Shown here: piece after piece, positions 44,914 to 56,596 of the stretch
Layout of the letters: the number at the start of each line of letters is the position of its first letter
How positions within the stretch are numbered: the stretch's first letter is position 1
NCBI GenBank assembly: GCA_030844895.1
Contig: JAUTDX010000155.1
Span: 62,001-126,000 of the forward strand
Direction: 5' to 3'
DNA length: 64,000 nucleotides
DNA from: Ambrosia x helenae
Taxonomy: Eukaryota > Streptophyta > Magnoliopsida > Asterales > Asteraceae
Program-made: the position numbers and the translations under genes
Notes under the pieces: model-generated
Told to the model about the DNA's origin: nothing
The model's database searches: none
The model's input: the letters and a program-made list of their open reading frames with translations, nothing else

Positions 44914-45603
44914 TGTTGGAATTTTTAATATTTTAAATGGATATTTAATTAACAAAATTTATTAATTAATGTATTCATAATGTGAATTGAAGAAAAACTC
45001 TTGAGTAGAGTTTTCTATTTCACTTGATTAACTTTTATTAGAGTAATTAAGTCTCTAATTAAAGAGAGACTCTTCACTTATCCTCAACTCTTGTATAAAT
45101 AGTAGGCTATGTGCCTTATTTGATTCTAGAGGAAATAACATACTTGAATACATGAAGGGTTCTTGATATGTTGAGTACATAGAGATAAATACTTTCTACC
45201 AAATTCCATAAGTTCTAACACTACAATTTACCTGGTGTAACCTCGGGCGCGTAGCCTTCTCCGGCAGTACAGACTGCTTCGGCTGTTGTACCCTGCAAGA
45301 CAGACGCGTTGTCTTTAGTAGAGGCGTGAAATCTGTTTTAAGGGAAGCGTGTTGAACACGTGCCTCAACCACAACCGTCAACATTAGTTTGTTCATTCTT
45401 GCAGCCATGGAGGACTATAAGAAGACCTTGTTGAAGACTTGACCTTTTGAAGATCTTAGTTTGAATCAATTTACTTACATTTGTTGTATTTATTTTTAAT
45501 TTTCATACACGGTTTGTGTACTACAATTTTCCAAATGTATATAGAGTGCGTCTCTATTACTTTTATTAATATTTTTTCATAAAATCGTGACCCATGTCCT
45601 ACA
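44914..45603 (+). repeat. 5' LTR of the non-autonomous element
   Basis: 690 bp. TGTATAAATAG at 45092-45102 is a TATA box, with a GC-richer transcribed part at 45235-45400. By hand count about 20 substitutions and two small indels separate it from the 3' LTR (about 97% identity). Confidence 0.9.
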
Positions 45604-45859
45604 ATCTTAAAACAGATTTCGTGAGATTGTTACTACAATCTTAAAACCTTATTCATAAGGATTTTGGGTTCACGAAGTGGTTAAAAAAATTGTTTTAGAG
45701 ATTTTTGTATAATCTTGTAAATATTTGTTTGGGAAATATGTATGTAGTACAACTTGTTGGGTTTGGATTTATGGATATTGTGGTATAATGTTAAATCTTA
45801 CACCGTGATACAAAACAATTGGTTTTGATTCAACCATTTGGTTTTAAACGATCTTAATC

Positions 45860-47015
45860 GTGATTTTTTATAACATGTGTGTTATACCGGGTTTATTGGT
45901 GTAAACCATACATTTTTTTTGTAAACGTTAAATTCCACAACGTTCACGTAGGACTTGGTTTATTTTATAAACAATGCGTTTTGTGTAAACGTTTCATTTT
46001 CTAACATGTGTGTTAGAAATAATTATATTAGAAAAATATATTGATTTGAGAAGTTTGTCTAAGCGTCTCGTTTCTTATAATGGGTGTTGGAAATAGTTTA
46101 TTTTGATAAACTAAAAAGCCTTATAATGATTTTTGTAATCATTTATTTCTAACGAGCATGTTAGAACCGGTTTGTTTTATGCAAACCGATAAGTTTTATA
46201 ACGATTTTTGTAATCGATAATGTCTAACAAGTGTGTTGGAAACTATTTTTTATATATAAATCAATAAGCATGCCAATGATTTTTGTAATCATTTACTTCT
46301 AACGATGGTGTTAGAATTTGTTTATTGTATATAAATTGTCAAGTTCATAACGATTGTGTAATCGTTTAATTCTAACGAGCATGTTAGAACTGATTTATTG
46401 ATTAGTTTTATAACGATTTTTGTAACCGTTTATTGCTATCGATTGGGTTAAAAAAAAGGTTTTAATTGATTTTTGTAATCATTTGTCTTCTAACATGCAT
46501 GTTAGAAATGGTTCATAAAAACTGCCGATATAAAATAAAAAAAAGGGACGATAATAGTTTTTTTTTCCTAACTTGTGTGTTAGAAGTGGTTTAATATTAT
46601 GAACCATGTGTGTTTAAAATATTTCGTATAGAAGTTTTAATACTTCTAAATGTGCGCATTAGAACTCGTTTTAGTTTTCTAACATGTGTGTTAGAAAACT
46701 TTTATCGTTGATACGAATTTAGATACGATTTATTTTATAAAACGAAATATTTGGAAATATTTCATGAAAAAAAAATGACTCTAACGTGCGCGTTATGATC
46801 ATTTAAGTTCTAACATGTTTGTTAGAAAAGTTTTATTTTGTAAACCACAATGAAAAAGAAAATGTTTTATGTAAACATTTTAATTTTCTAATATGTTCAT
46901 TAGACATTGATTCTTTTATGGATTATATCATTGGATAACGTTTTATGTAAACGCCCAATTTTATAACGTGCACATTATAGCATGGTTTGTTTTTTAACAT
47001 GTGTGTTAGAACATT
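45860..47015. repeat. Series of ~20-bp palindromes in the leader region
   Basis: At least thirteen imperfect palindromes of the form TTCTAACATGTGTGTTAGAA recur near 45873, 46000, 46150, 46222, 46293, 46370, 46486, 46567, 46676, 46780, 46808, 46890, 46960 and 46993, about 70-110 bp apart. Many are paired with a second inverted motif, AACGATTTTTGTAATCGTT. The core varies while both arms change together, so pairing is kept. Confidence 0.75.
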
Positions 47016-49384
47016 ATGGTAGATGTGTATTAAACTGAAACCATATAAAATAGTTTGCTATTTTGGGTTTCGATATACGGTTTCATAAACCCGTATTAAT
47101 ATTGCAAAACTAAAGGAATGTTTTAGAATGATTTTTAAAACAAAGTTTTGCATAGTTTTGATAATTCAAATGGTGTGTTACTTTTTCTAAATGTAGCATA
47201 TGTTGAACCAAAGTAGTGTTGACACTATATAGCGGAAAACAACTTGGTGTTGTTGTGAACAAGATTAATTCTCCAAGCTTCACTACTTAATTGTAGTTAT
47301 TGTAAACAACTTGGTATTGTTATGAGCAGATTTTTGACTGTTCAAGTTTAGAATTTCACGATCAAATGAGGAACTTCTCAAGACATGTTGGAAGACGATA
47401 TTGTTGTGATTACTTTGATCGGATGATAAAAGTGTTGAAGATGATAACACTATGAGATTTGATGTGTAGATATGTCTACTTATCCGTTTAAACTTTTAAA
47501 AGTGCTTTGCACTTTATGATTTAGTTTCGAATGTATATTATTTATTGTTTTTTGTTCAATATCTTTGGATAACACATGCAATTTTTATTTACAAAGAAAT
47601 AAATCAGTAAGGTTTGTGACGTATGAAATGTTATTTTTTAATAAATAACTATAACGTCAAATATACAATGTTAAAGAACATTGTTATAAACGGATAGTAT
47701 ATGGAAAGAATTGGACATAAACAACTTAATAGTTGTTGCATTGACTAAAAGCTGGAGACAACACATCAAATGTCTAGCCACATCATGAAAGAATCGTGAA
47801 AGAAAGTGGTGAGTGTATTGAGATGAAATACACAAGTATGTTACATATCGATATATTTCACAAGGGTGAATATTAACATATGGATGAAATATATATTAAT
47901 ACCAATCTTTAATTAATCAGGCAAGATTTGTTCCAAAAGATTTACAATTGGAAATGGAGGACATGTTGATATGTCTACCACTTTCACGTTGTTGGAAGTA
48001 TGTAGAGGTTTTGACTTTAAAATTTGGGAGAGTGTCCTAAATATACGTAGATTTAAAAGAAAACGACAAGGCATGTCACTTAAAGATGCAATTTTGAAGT
48101 CGTTTTGTTGAGTGTAAATCTAAGTGATATCATATCAACATAAAAGTAATTGTACACTTATACTATTCATACCTTTTGTTGGTGATGAATGTGTTCACCA
48201 AAGTTACTCGAGATAAGGCTTGTAGTCAAGTACTTATAAGTTAATGGTGAAGCCTTAGAGAACAAAGGCAAAAATGTTATATTCTTAGACTGGATAATGG
48301 AAAATGCATGTTTATGTAACATACATATGAGACTATATGGAAAAAAAAATCTCATGGTCATGTATAAAATAAGAATGAATGTTGGTAAGAGATAATGCAT
48401 ATATCTCTTAAGGCTGTGAAGAATCAGAATGATGCATCTTTTGTTCACATGCTAGAGTATTGTAGTCTAAAGCATGCTAGACTAGTACATGTTAATTTAG
48501 ATGCTCTGTGGGGATTAAATTAACTTTAAACATTCAAATTATAAGATGGCATGAGAATGAATTTGGTGTCTAACAAACACTAAAAATATATAACTTCCTT
48601 CAGTCTAATGGATAGTGAGGAGAACACATACACGCAAAAGTGTTGGCATCTCATGCTAAGGCATATGTTGCCTTGTTTAGCTTTAGAACCTCTTGTGTAC
48701 AAGTGGAATATGAGGTGAACAGTATACTCGAATGACTTCAATAGTACAAAGATGTAGATATTTGTGATCTAATCAAGGTGTATAGTAGTCATCGTGAGTA
48801 GTATTACTTAAACTTGATCAAAGTGCAAGTAATGTGGGGGAGAGATCCATTTAAGGAACAACCATAGGTTTGTATAAATGGTGTTTGAGGAGTCTCTCAA
48901 TCAATATAAAAAGATGACATTTCTTTACCTTTTATCTTGTGTTGGATTGTTTCAATCTAATAACGCTTAAATGTGGGGGGTAACTTGCATTTGATAATAT
49001 GAAGTTAAAAGTTGGAAATAAAGGTTATGGTTGTAATGAGCCATCTGGTTGTTTAGACTCAGATGTCATCTAGAATACACAATGGTCATAAGGAGTTAAT
49101 TTGGTTGATTAGACTCATATGCCAACTTGATAAGGAGTCAATCTAATTGATTAGACTCAGATGCCAACCGGTTTGATATTAATGTCTGATGATTGAGCAT
49201 ATCGGGCATATGCATAATGAATACATGTTCATATTGAAATAAGATTTGTTTTAGTCTAAAAAGAAGACGTTATAACTAGATCAAAGTTTAGATCATGAGT
49301 TATAGTCTTACAAGTTGACAATAAGGCATGAACGACTTGCGAGTCAATAACATGTTAGTAAAATTGATCTCAATTGCAAAATTA

Positions 49385-49565
49385 TCAAGTAGTGACTTGA
49401 CGAAGTCAAAGATAATCTTATGGATCCAACAACCTGAGGGTTGATGAGAGATCAAGTTGTGGAATGAGACTAAAGCCCATAGGAAAAGGCATGTGAAGGA
49501 AACCTACCTTAGTTAATTGGAGATCCCAAGATCTAAGTTCAATAGGACAACTAATTCATACGCCT
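49385..49565 (+). pseudogene. Decayed C-terminus of a copia polyprotein
   Basis: With stops in frame the sequence still reads VKDNLMDPTT, GLMRDQVVE, EKACEGNLP and LIGDPKI, an arrangement resembling the RNase H tail of many copia elements (DN.ADP.TKGL ... then GDPKI). Stops sit at several codons one transition away from a sense codon. Confidence 0.55.
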
Positions 49566-50104
49566 AAGGGTGGTCACTGTGGGGGCATGGCTAATATGTG
49601 TAAGCTAGTATATATGGTTATATATATCCCCCCTAAACTATAAAGGGTGTTTAAATACGTCCTTGTCCATTCCTATGATATTCAGTGACAAATTGTGAGG
49701 ATAAGCATAATATATGGTAAATGATGTAGGTAAATCATGGTAACCATAATGCTTTTAATGATTTGAGAAAAATCACCTATGTTAGAGAGAAGTGGGGTCG
49801 CTTCAAATGGAATTGGGGGCACAATTCCTAGAGCTCTCGCAGAACCAGGAAAGTGTTCCAGGACCATTATTGGACACGAAAGTGAGTGGATGGCCCGGCT
49901 AAGGAGAGTATTGTGTGAAGTGTATTGTCATCTACACAAACGGGGGTTTTTTCAAGGACATCGCGTCTACAAACTGCTAGGAGGCTAAGTATGATTCACA
50001 AAGGAAGGTTCAAAGCTAATACCTACCTATCCTGCAATACTAAACTGTCGAGGTTGCATTGGAAATTTTGTATGTTTTGATCAATCTCCATTCATGTGGG
50101 GGAT

Positions 50105-50795
50105 TGTTGGAATTTTTAATATTTTGAATGGATATTTAATTAACAAAATTTATTTATTAATGTATTCATAATGTGAATTGAAGAAAAACTCTTGAGTAGA
50201 GTTTTCTATTTCACTTGATTAATTTTTATTAGAGTAATTAAGTCTCTAATTAAAGAGAAAGACTTTTCACTCATCCTCAACTCTTGTATAAATAGTAGGC
50301 TATGTGCCTTATTTGATACTAGAGGAAATAACATACTTGAATACATGAAGGGTTCTTGATATGTTGAGTACATAGAGATGAATACTTTCTACCAAATTCC
50401 ATAAGTTCTAACACTACAATTTACCTGGTGTAACCTCGGGCGCGTAGCCTTCTCCGGCAGTACAGACTGCTTCGGTTGTTGTACCCTGGGATACAGACGC
50501 GTTGTCTTTAGTAGAGGCGCGAAATCTGTTTTAAGGGAAGCGTGTTGAACACGTGCCTCAACCACATCCGTCAACATTAGTTTGTTCATTCTTGCAGCCA
50601 TGGAGGACTATAAGAATACCTTGTTGAAGACTTGACCTTTTGAAGATCTTGGTTTGAATCAATTTACTTACTTTTGTTGTATTTATTTTTAATTTTCATA
50701 CACGGTTTGTGTACTACAATTTCCCAAATGTATATAGAGTGCGTCTCTATTACTTTTATTAATATTTTTCATAAAATCGTGACCCATGTCCTACA
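50105..50795 (+). repeat. 3' LTR of the non-autonomous element
   Basis: 691 bp, same ends as the 5' LTR. TGTATAAATAG is retained near 50284. Confidence 0.9.
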
Positions 50796-50800
50796 GGAAT

Positions 50801-52111
50801 TATAAAAATAACAAAAATAATAAAAGAAATCTATATCATAATACCCATTTTCTCATAGAAAATTTTATTCTGTTTACATTTTCTTTTTCTTTTTTTTTTT
50901 TTTCATTGAATGAAAATACGCTTGCGCTTGATTGTGTTTAATTGACAGAATCTAATCAAACATCTATATGAACATAATGAAATGTATGTTTTTATTTTAC
51001 TATTTGTAAAAGAGTAAATTATTAAAACCGGTCCTTGTGGTTTGGCTCAATTTGTCATTCCAGTCTAATCTTTTAAAAAGTGGGTGAACACTCCTTGATA
51101 TTTTAAAAAAATATGCTAAAACAGTTCAACAACTTAACCCAGTTAACTTTTCTTCGTTAAGTCAGGGGCATTTTCATCAAGTCAGGGCAAAATTCATCTT
51201 CTTCCCCGTTTTCTTCTTCCGTAATCAGACCCACCACAGTGGTTTGGTAATTTATTCTTTGTAAAAAGTTTTGTAGGTAAATATAAAATATATGATGGGA
51301 TAATCGCATCATGTATCGAGGGTGTTTGGGATTGAGTTACAAAATAACTTATTGACTTATTTACTTCTTTCAAAAGCCCATAAGTTATTAAACTGTTTGT
51401 GTAAACCAAAAACACTTTTGGTTTTGGCTTTTCAATAAGGGTAGAAAAGTTGTTTTCAAAAAGTCAGAAATTCCGGCTTTTGGCTTTTGACTTTTGGCTT
51501 TTGATTATTTTACGCTAATAAGTTAAGCCAAACACTTTTTAAAAAAACAACTTATTGACTTTTTCCACCACAAAAGTCAATCCAAACATTTTTTTAGAAA
51601 CTTCTTCATAAGTCAATAATTTATTCTGACCAAAAGCACTCTTGGGAGACGTGGGGCGATAGAGTAAGGCTTTCATTGTTTATTAATTGACAATAAAATG
51701 TAAAATAAGAAGAGGGACTGTAGCAACCAACCTTGTACTGCGTTGTGATAAAACCATTAAACCGAACAAAAAATAGACGTAAAAATATTAAACCACGCAC
51801 ACGTTAAAGTAAATACCATATATGAAACTGAATTTTGGAATAATGGTTTATCCGTTTATATATTCTTACTTTCTTAGTACTCATATTTTATTGACTGAGT
51901 TACAACTTTTGTCCTTTAAGTTTATACCAAATTTCAAAGATTGTTCTTTACCTTTAAAATTGTACTTTATGTTTTCAAATCTTACACATTATGTCCTTTG
52001 ACTCTAACTCTTTTAATTTTTTTTAGTTAAGTTGGGTCATGTGCAATGCACATGAGAGCATTTTAGTCTTTTCGCTTTTTTTGTTATAAATTTATATTAG
52101 AAATAACTATA

Positions 52112-52114
<3 letters not shown>
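50801..52114. other. Intergenic DNA with a 'GTCCTTTA' interspersed repeat
   Basis: From 51895 to 52080 the phrase GTCCTTTAAGTTT / TTCTTTACCTTTAAAATT / GTCCTTTGACTC recurs three to four times and ends with TTAAGTTGGGTCATGTGCAA ... CACATGAG. A separate segment, 51370-51640, has inverted copies of ACTTATTGACTT. Both look like old short interspersed repeats. No gene seen. Confidence 0.4.

Positions 52115-52155
<41 letters not shown>
52115..52155. repeat. (TA)n microsatellite
   Basis: Uninterrupted TA run of about 40 bp. It borders a new sequence type, beginning with a 9-bp inverted repeat GGGATAGGG (52159-52167) and CCCTATCCC (52193-52201). Confidence 0.9.
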
Positions 52156-52158
<3 letters not shown>

Positions 52159-52900
52159 GGGATAGGGTACCGGATCCTGGCTCGGATATCGTCCCTATCC
52201 CAAAACACCTTCCATGAAAACCCGCGGCAACTTAATCCACGGAAGGAAGCCTCCATGTGACAACTAGTCAAATTACCGCGGAACCAATCTCGCGTGTGGT
52301 AACCAGCTCACGCGTGAGATGACTTCAGCTTTATGATGTCACGAATGAAAGGGAATCTCCGCACGTGTATATACGTGCAGAATATTCGTCCAACCTCAGC
52401 TTTTGATATGAGGTAAGGACGATCAAGAAATAAGAAGATTTGGTCAGATTTGTACACGTCCTGCGCCACACAAATAACAATACGTGTCTGGAATGGTCCA
52501 ACAACCACTGAAAGGGAATAGCGACTTGACTGCTCCCATGATTCCATCTTGTTGCTGTGAACAGTTCTGGTCAGAGCACTGTTCAAGCATGTTTGCCTGC
52601 TGCCAGACGTCACGTCAGACGTCGGCAGGTGGTCAACCATGCTGTGTCAGAGGGAAGCGCCACCTGAGCCCAATCAGACAACGCCACGTGGATCTTCTAC
52701 GGTCCAAGTCATGCCCTCTCTCACATCAACATTAATGGCCACATGTTTTCCACCATTTTCCGAGCCGAAGACATCTGGGCCTGAACCAAGGCCCAGATCG
52801 GTGATTTCCTTCTTGGGCTGATTTGGCCGGCTGACGTGTGCGAATATATACATAATTCTACAATGAAATAACACACGTTTCTGCTTTAATATTTATAAAA
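52156..52900. other. GC-richer block, unassigned
   Basis: Base composition is clearly different from its flanks. Three ACGT cores in CACGTG/ACGTGG contexts and several T-poor stretches suggest a regulatory or LTR-like segment. I see no frame I trust, and cannot tell a captured gene piece from an old LTR. Confidence 0.3.
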
Positions 52901-54160
52901 ATGGTTTAGACCTTAATATTAAAACACACACAATAGGGCAAGTGTACCATGTCATATATGTAGTAATGTACAAATAAGAACCACATATCGATCCATGGAC
53001 GCGCGCGGAGCAATTGTACTTAAACTCTGTCCTCAATTTACCAGTAGGAAAAGATAGTGAAAGTTTGTTTTAAACTAAATTAGTTCTAAAATATCTAATT
53101 AACATATGTAAAACTCCAAATACAAAATATATCTATATAGACTATATTATATCAACCCTAGCATGTCATCTACATATCATATAAAATAAAGGCGTGTGAT
53201 CAACATTCCCATTTTCCGACAGTTAGTGTCCCTTTTGGGCATCCTAACATGACAACTATATAGAAAGCTAACACGAATACACACGTTAACCACTTCAAGT
53301 CGTTTATTAGCAAGCAGCTGATATGATCTCATGCAAATCTTCTAAAGATAAGTTAATCATCTGTTAAGAGTTTTTTAACCTCACTAATCCGGGAAAGCGA
53401 TACCGAATACACAATACAGCCACCTAGACTAGAATAAAGTAGAGCATTTCACAACCTATTCTATTTTACCAACTTTGAACACAAATCTACTAAGATCGCT
53501 ATTTTTACCAAAATAACTACCAAAGATCATTAACCGTGTCGAAGATCAGTAACGGCACCATTAAGCTTTTAAAACCCTTTTACGTGCCGGTAAGCATTTT
53601 TAACAGTTATTCGACTGACTTTAACCAAACCAATAGCCGGTTAGAGTTTCATGGTGTAAATTTATTAACAAGTTAACTAGTCTACTATCGGACGATTAAA
53701 CGGACGGTTTTTCAACATGTATCCGCTTAACACATTCGACAATCATCAAAGTCATTCAAACACAATCACAAATCCAATAAAAATGAAACAAGGTTGCATT
53801 ATGATCATCAAGATTAAGTCACGAATAACGCCAAATTTATACAAGACATGATTAACTATACAAACGATTGTTTAACATACTACATACTAGTGTCCTTGCC
53901 CGTAGGTGTACGATTAACTAAATTAACATCACAAGAACATACAAAATTAGATTTGATACGAAAATAGATAATAAGATCAAACCATAGAAATGCGAATGTG
54001 ATGGATTGGATGATGATGGATGGATCGGATGGATTCCCGAGCTTGTTCCACGCCTGTGCAGCACTTCAAAAGCCCAGAAAATCGCCTGAAATCGCTCCCC
54101 AAAGACCCAATAATCGATCAGCGAGCTGAATGGGCTTTTTATACAAAACAGGGGGCTGTG
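52901..54160. other. Unassigned segment with a TATA box on the minus strand
   Basis: A minus-strand GTATAAAAAGCCC sits at 54136-54148. It may be an LTR promoter or a gene start on that strand. Downstream (lower coordinates) nothing codes for a recognisable protein. The boundary with the copia extra ORF is near 54160. Confidence 0.3.
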
Positions 54161-55760
54161 AACAGCTGCTCGGCCTCTATGATTTTGGGGTCACTGTAGT
54201 GGTAGTTGTATCTGGTTCAGTCCTAGGAGGTGAGTCCATAGAAAGAGAACCAGATGCCCATTTGTCTTGGTTCTGGGGACTTCCAACTGATTTTGGGGTC
54301 ACTATAGTGGCCTAATCAGTTGTTGCCTTCAAGGAAGTCTTAGCTATGTAACCACTGTCCTGTTGTGAGACAATGGTCTCTACATCAGTAGTGGCTGCTT
54401 CACTTGAATACTCACCTAGAGTTTCATTTAACTTCAGGGTGTAACCTCCTCTGTTCGTGGGTTAGCTGATTGATTTTCCTCAGTCCCAGTCACTTATTGG
54501 TGTATACTCTAATTGATGGGTGAAGGAGAGGAACTGGGAATGTCCTGAGTTTTATCAATAGCTTCGAACAATGGTTGCATTGTTGGAAGGACATGTGATG
54601 GTGAAGGTGGAGAGGTGAAAAGAGAAGTAGCCCTGGGAGAAGGGCTTATGATCATATGGTCAAGTGACTCATATGCCTCATGATGTGGTTCCCATTGGCC
54701 TACAACGTGATCCTTTTGTGAGGATTCATGAGGAGTTTGTTCAGGTTGAGATATATCCAACTGTTGTGAGGAAGTAACAACAGTGGTTTCTTGTTGCTTT
54801 TGTGTTGCAACAGGGTTTTCCTTTGGTATCTCATCTTCCAGAGGCCCCTTTTTGGGTTTTGTGGTGGTTATTCTAGATGGACGTTTTCTTTTGGAGGTGG
54901 CGGGTGTGGGTTTCACAGCACTGGATGTAGTGCCATGATCACCAGGAGCAGTGGGTTCAACAACAGAGGTTTGGGCAACAGTTGTTGTCTTAGTCCTCTT
55001 TGTTTGTGTTTTGAAACTTTAACTTTTGACACTTTTTCTTGGGTGTTTGAACCCAGCATTCTTGTAAAAGTTTCATTAGTTAGACTCTTTATTTGAAATG
55101 ATTTACCCTTTTTAAAATCCTTTTCAGGCAAAACCTTTTGAAGGATTACACTTAAAATTCTTGGGTATATCCGAAAAGCATTATTAGACCCAGACTTTAT
55201 GGCCTTCACATTTGATACTAAATCCAAGAACAGGCCCTGGGATAGATTGAAGTCAGATTCTAACAACATAGCATATCCCAAGTACTGAATTCTCAATGGG
55301 ATTTCATTGAAGGAAGTGGATTTAGCAGAGACACAGAGAAGGAGTGTATGAAAGAAAAATTTCATGACTGGTGGGAAAAACTTTTTGAAAAGAGTTGACC
55401 CAGTCATTTGTGCATCATAACCCCTTTCCCGAAACTCAGTGTGAAGTTCAGCCTTAGGTAAAGAGTCGTTACCTGACAGGTCATTCAATGAGAAGGTTGT
55501 GGATATCAGTTGGGGGTAATGACGACATTTGCCTCTCCAATTTTTGATATAATGGTTGTGGGCTTTTTGTCCTGAAGAAGAACCTCAGCATTTAACCAAA
55601 ATTCTTGCAGAGTATCAAGATAGATGGGAGCATCAGCGGTTAGTATTGTCAGGTATTTGGATTTGAGGATGATGTCGATGGTGGTATGGAACGGGACGTT
55701 TTCATCTGTTTTGACCAGATATGGAAGGTAAGTGTGGGTGGCTTTAGCCTGAAGATCCAT
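54160..55760 (-). pseudogene. Extra (env-like position) ORF3 of the SIRE-like copia
   Basis: It starts at ATG 55760 on the minus strand. The first 84 codons (to a TAA at 55506) give DIILKSKYLTILTADAPIYL and LQEFWLNAE. After a one-base frame break near 55500 comes FRERGYDAQMTG, FFFHTLLLCVSAKSTSFNEI, GYAMLLESDFNLSQGLFLD and AFRIYPRILS, then a basic stretch (55000-55060). A further shift at 54915 leads into a Pro/Ser/Thr-rich tail (54509-54916) that continues with stops to about 54170. The middle segment matches a conserved protein often found after pol in SIRE-type copia of composites. In SIRE1 the ORF at this place is called envelope-like; I see no clear membrane segment here, and function is unknown. 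Confidence 0.6.
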
Positions 55761-55880
55761 TGTAATGGATTTCGAGTGTGAGGATGAGAGGAATTTGAGT
55801 GAGGGTTTGAGGTTGAAGAATGCGGTTTTAGTATTTTGAATACAATGAGACAGTGTAACATCTGTTGTGGTAAAACGTGG

Positions 55881-55890
55881 TTTTTATAGT
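55881..55890 (-). promoter_or_regulatory. TATA box upstream of ORF3
   Basis: ACTATAAAAA on the minus strand lies about 120 nt before the ORF3 ATG. A pyrimidine-rich leader follows and the start context is TACAATGG. This is compatible with separate transcription of ORF3. Confidence 0.5.
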
Positions 55891-56044
55891 CTCTGGTGAA
55901 ACTGTTGATGTGGCCAAAACTCTGCTTTTGAGAGCAGACGTGGCAAATATCTGGTGGCATACAGCTATTGCCAAAGGACTGATGCAAACAGCTGTTGTTA
56001 TACCAAAGTGCTGATGCTAACAGCACTTGGGTTTTTTTATAGAT

Positions 56045-56071
56045 AAATATATATATATATATATATATATA
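56045..56071. repeat. (TA)n microsatellite between pol and ORF3
   Basis: Short uninterrupted TA run. Confidence 0.85.
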
Positions 56072-56080
56072 ATGGAAAGA

Positions 56081-56180
56081 GTTGTTTTATCTGATCAGAT
56101 GTTTGAAACAGATTTTTCAACTAAACAGTGGTTGTTTTATCTGATCAGATGTTTGAAACAGATTTTTCAACTAACAATGG
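56081..56180. repeat. 50-bp tandem duplication
   Basis: The unit GTTGTTTTATCTGATCAGAT ... TTTTTCAACTAA occurs at 56081-56130 and again at 56131-56180 with very few changes. A partial third copy follows near 56200-56230. Confidence 0.85.
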
Positions 56181-56305
56181 ATAGAATGGATGAAACAATG
56201 GTTGTTTTATCCTTAGCAGATTTTTCAACCAAAATGCTATTTTTAAGGATGAAATTTTGATTTTCTGAAACATTTTAATGTTTTTATTTAAAACATTTTT
56301 GTTGT

Positions 56306-56536
56306 TTAGTCCATGCTTAGCATACCAATCCTAGAAATCAGATTTTTAATGGTAGATGTGTCTAAAGCTTTTGTCAACACATTTGCCAACTGATCCTCTG
56401 TTGGAACATGATGCAGAGAAATCAAACCTTTTTCATAGCTATCTCTGACAAAGTGATGTCTGATGTCAATGTGCTTTGTGGTTGAATGAGAGACTGGATT
56501 TTTGAAGATATTTTCAGCAGCTTGACTGTCCAGCAT
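56306..56536 (-). pseudogene. RNase H C-terminal end of the SIRE-like copia
   Basis: Reads DSQAAENIFKNPVSHSTTKH, then IDIRHHFVRDSYEKGLI, VPTEDQLANVLTKAL and ends at a stop at 56306. These are the standard last motifs of copia RNase H. A frame break separates it from the main RT-RNase H frame near 56580. Confidence 0.87.
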
Positions 56537-56596
56537 GAGTGGAATCCTTAGTGCAGTTATACCAAAATCCAGCAGTTGATTTTAAAGCCACGTGAG

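Larger units (their letters stand above)
44914..50795 (+). mobile_element. Complete non-autonomous LTR retrotransposon with 5-bp TSD
   Basis: Two direct LTRs (44914-45603 and 50105-50795) begin TGTTGG and end CCTACA. The exact duplication GGAAT flanks the element at 44909-44913 and 50796-50800. The tract GTGGGGGAT before the second LTR is a polypurine tract, which sets plus orientation. The 4.5-kb interior has no frame above about 100 codons; a decayed copia C-terminus is legible near 49385-49560. A standard tRNA-Met site is not visible after the first LTR. The family is therefore copia-derived but non-autonomous (LARD-like) and moved with enzymes supplied by a relative. Confidence 0.88.

Noticed and set aside
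45860..47015. CRISPR-like array (regular palindromes)
   Set aside because: Units are diverged, spacing varies, and the context is a plant retrotransposon leader.
49779..49988. 69-codon frame with acceptable composition
   Set aside because: Lies in the 3' non-coding part of the LTR element; no domain.
51370..51640. MITE with inverted ACTTATTGACTT arms
   Set aside because: Ends and target duplication could not be fixed by eye.
54130..55096. Plus-strand frames across the ORF3 region
   Set aside because: Shadows of the minus-strand ORF3, which has family-like motifs.
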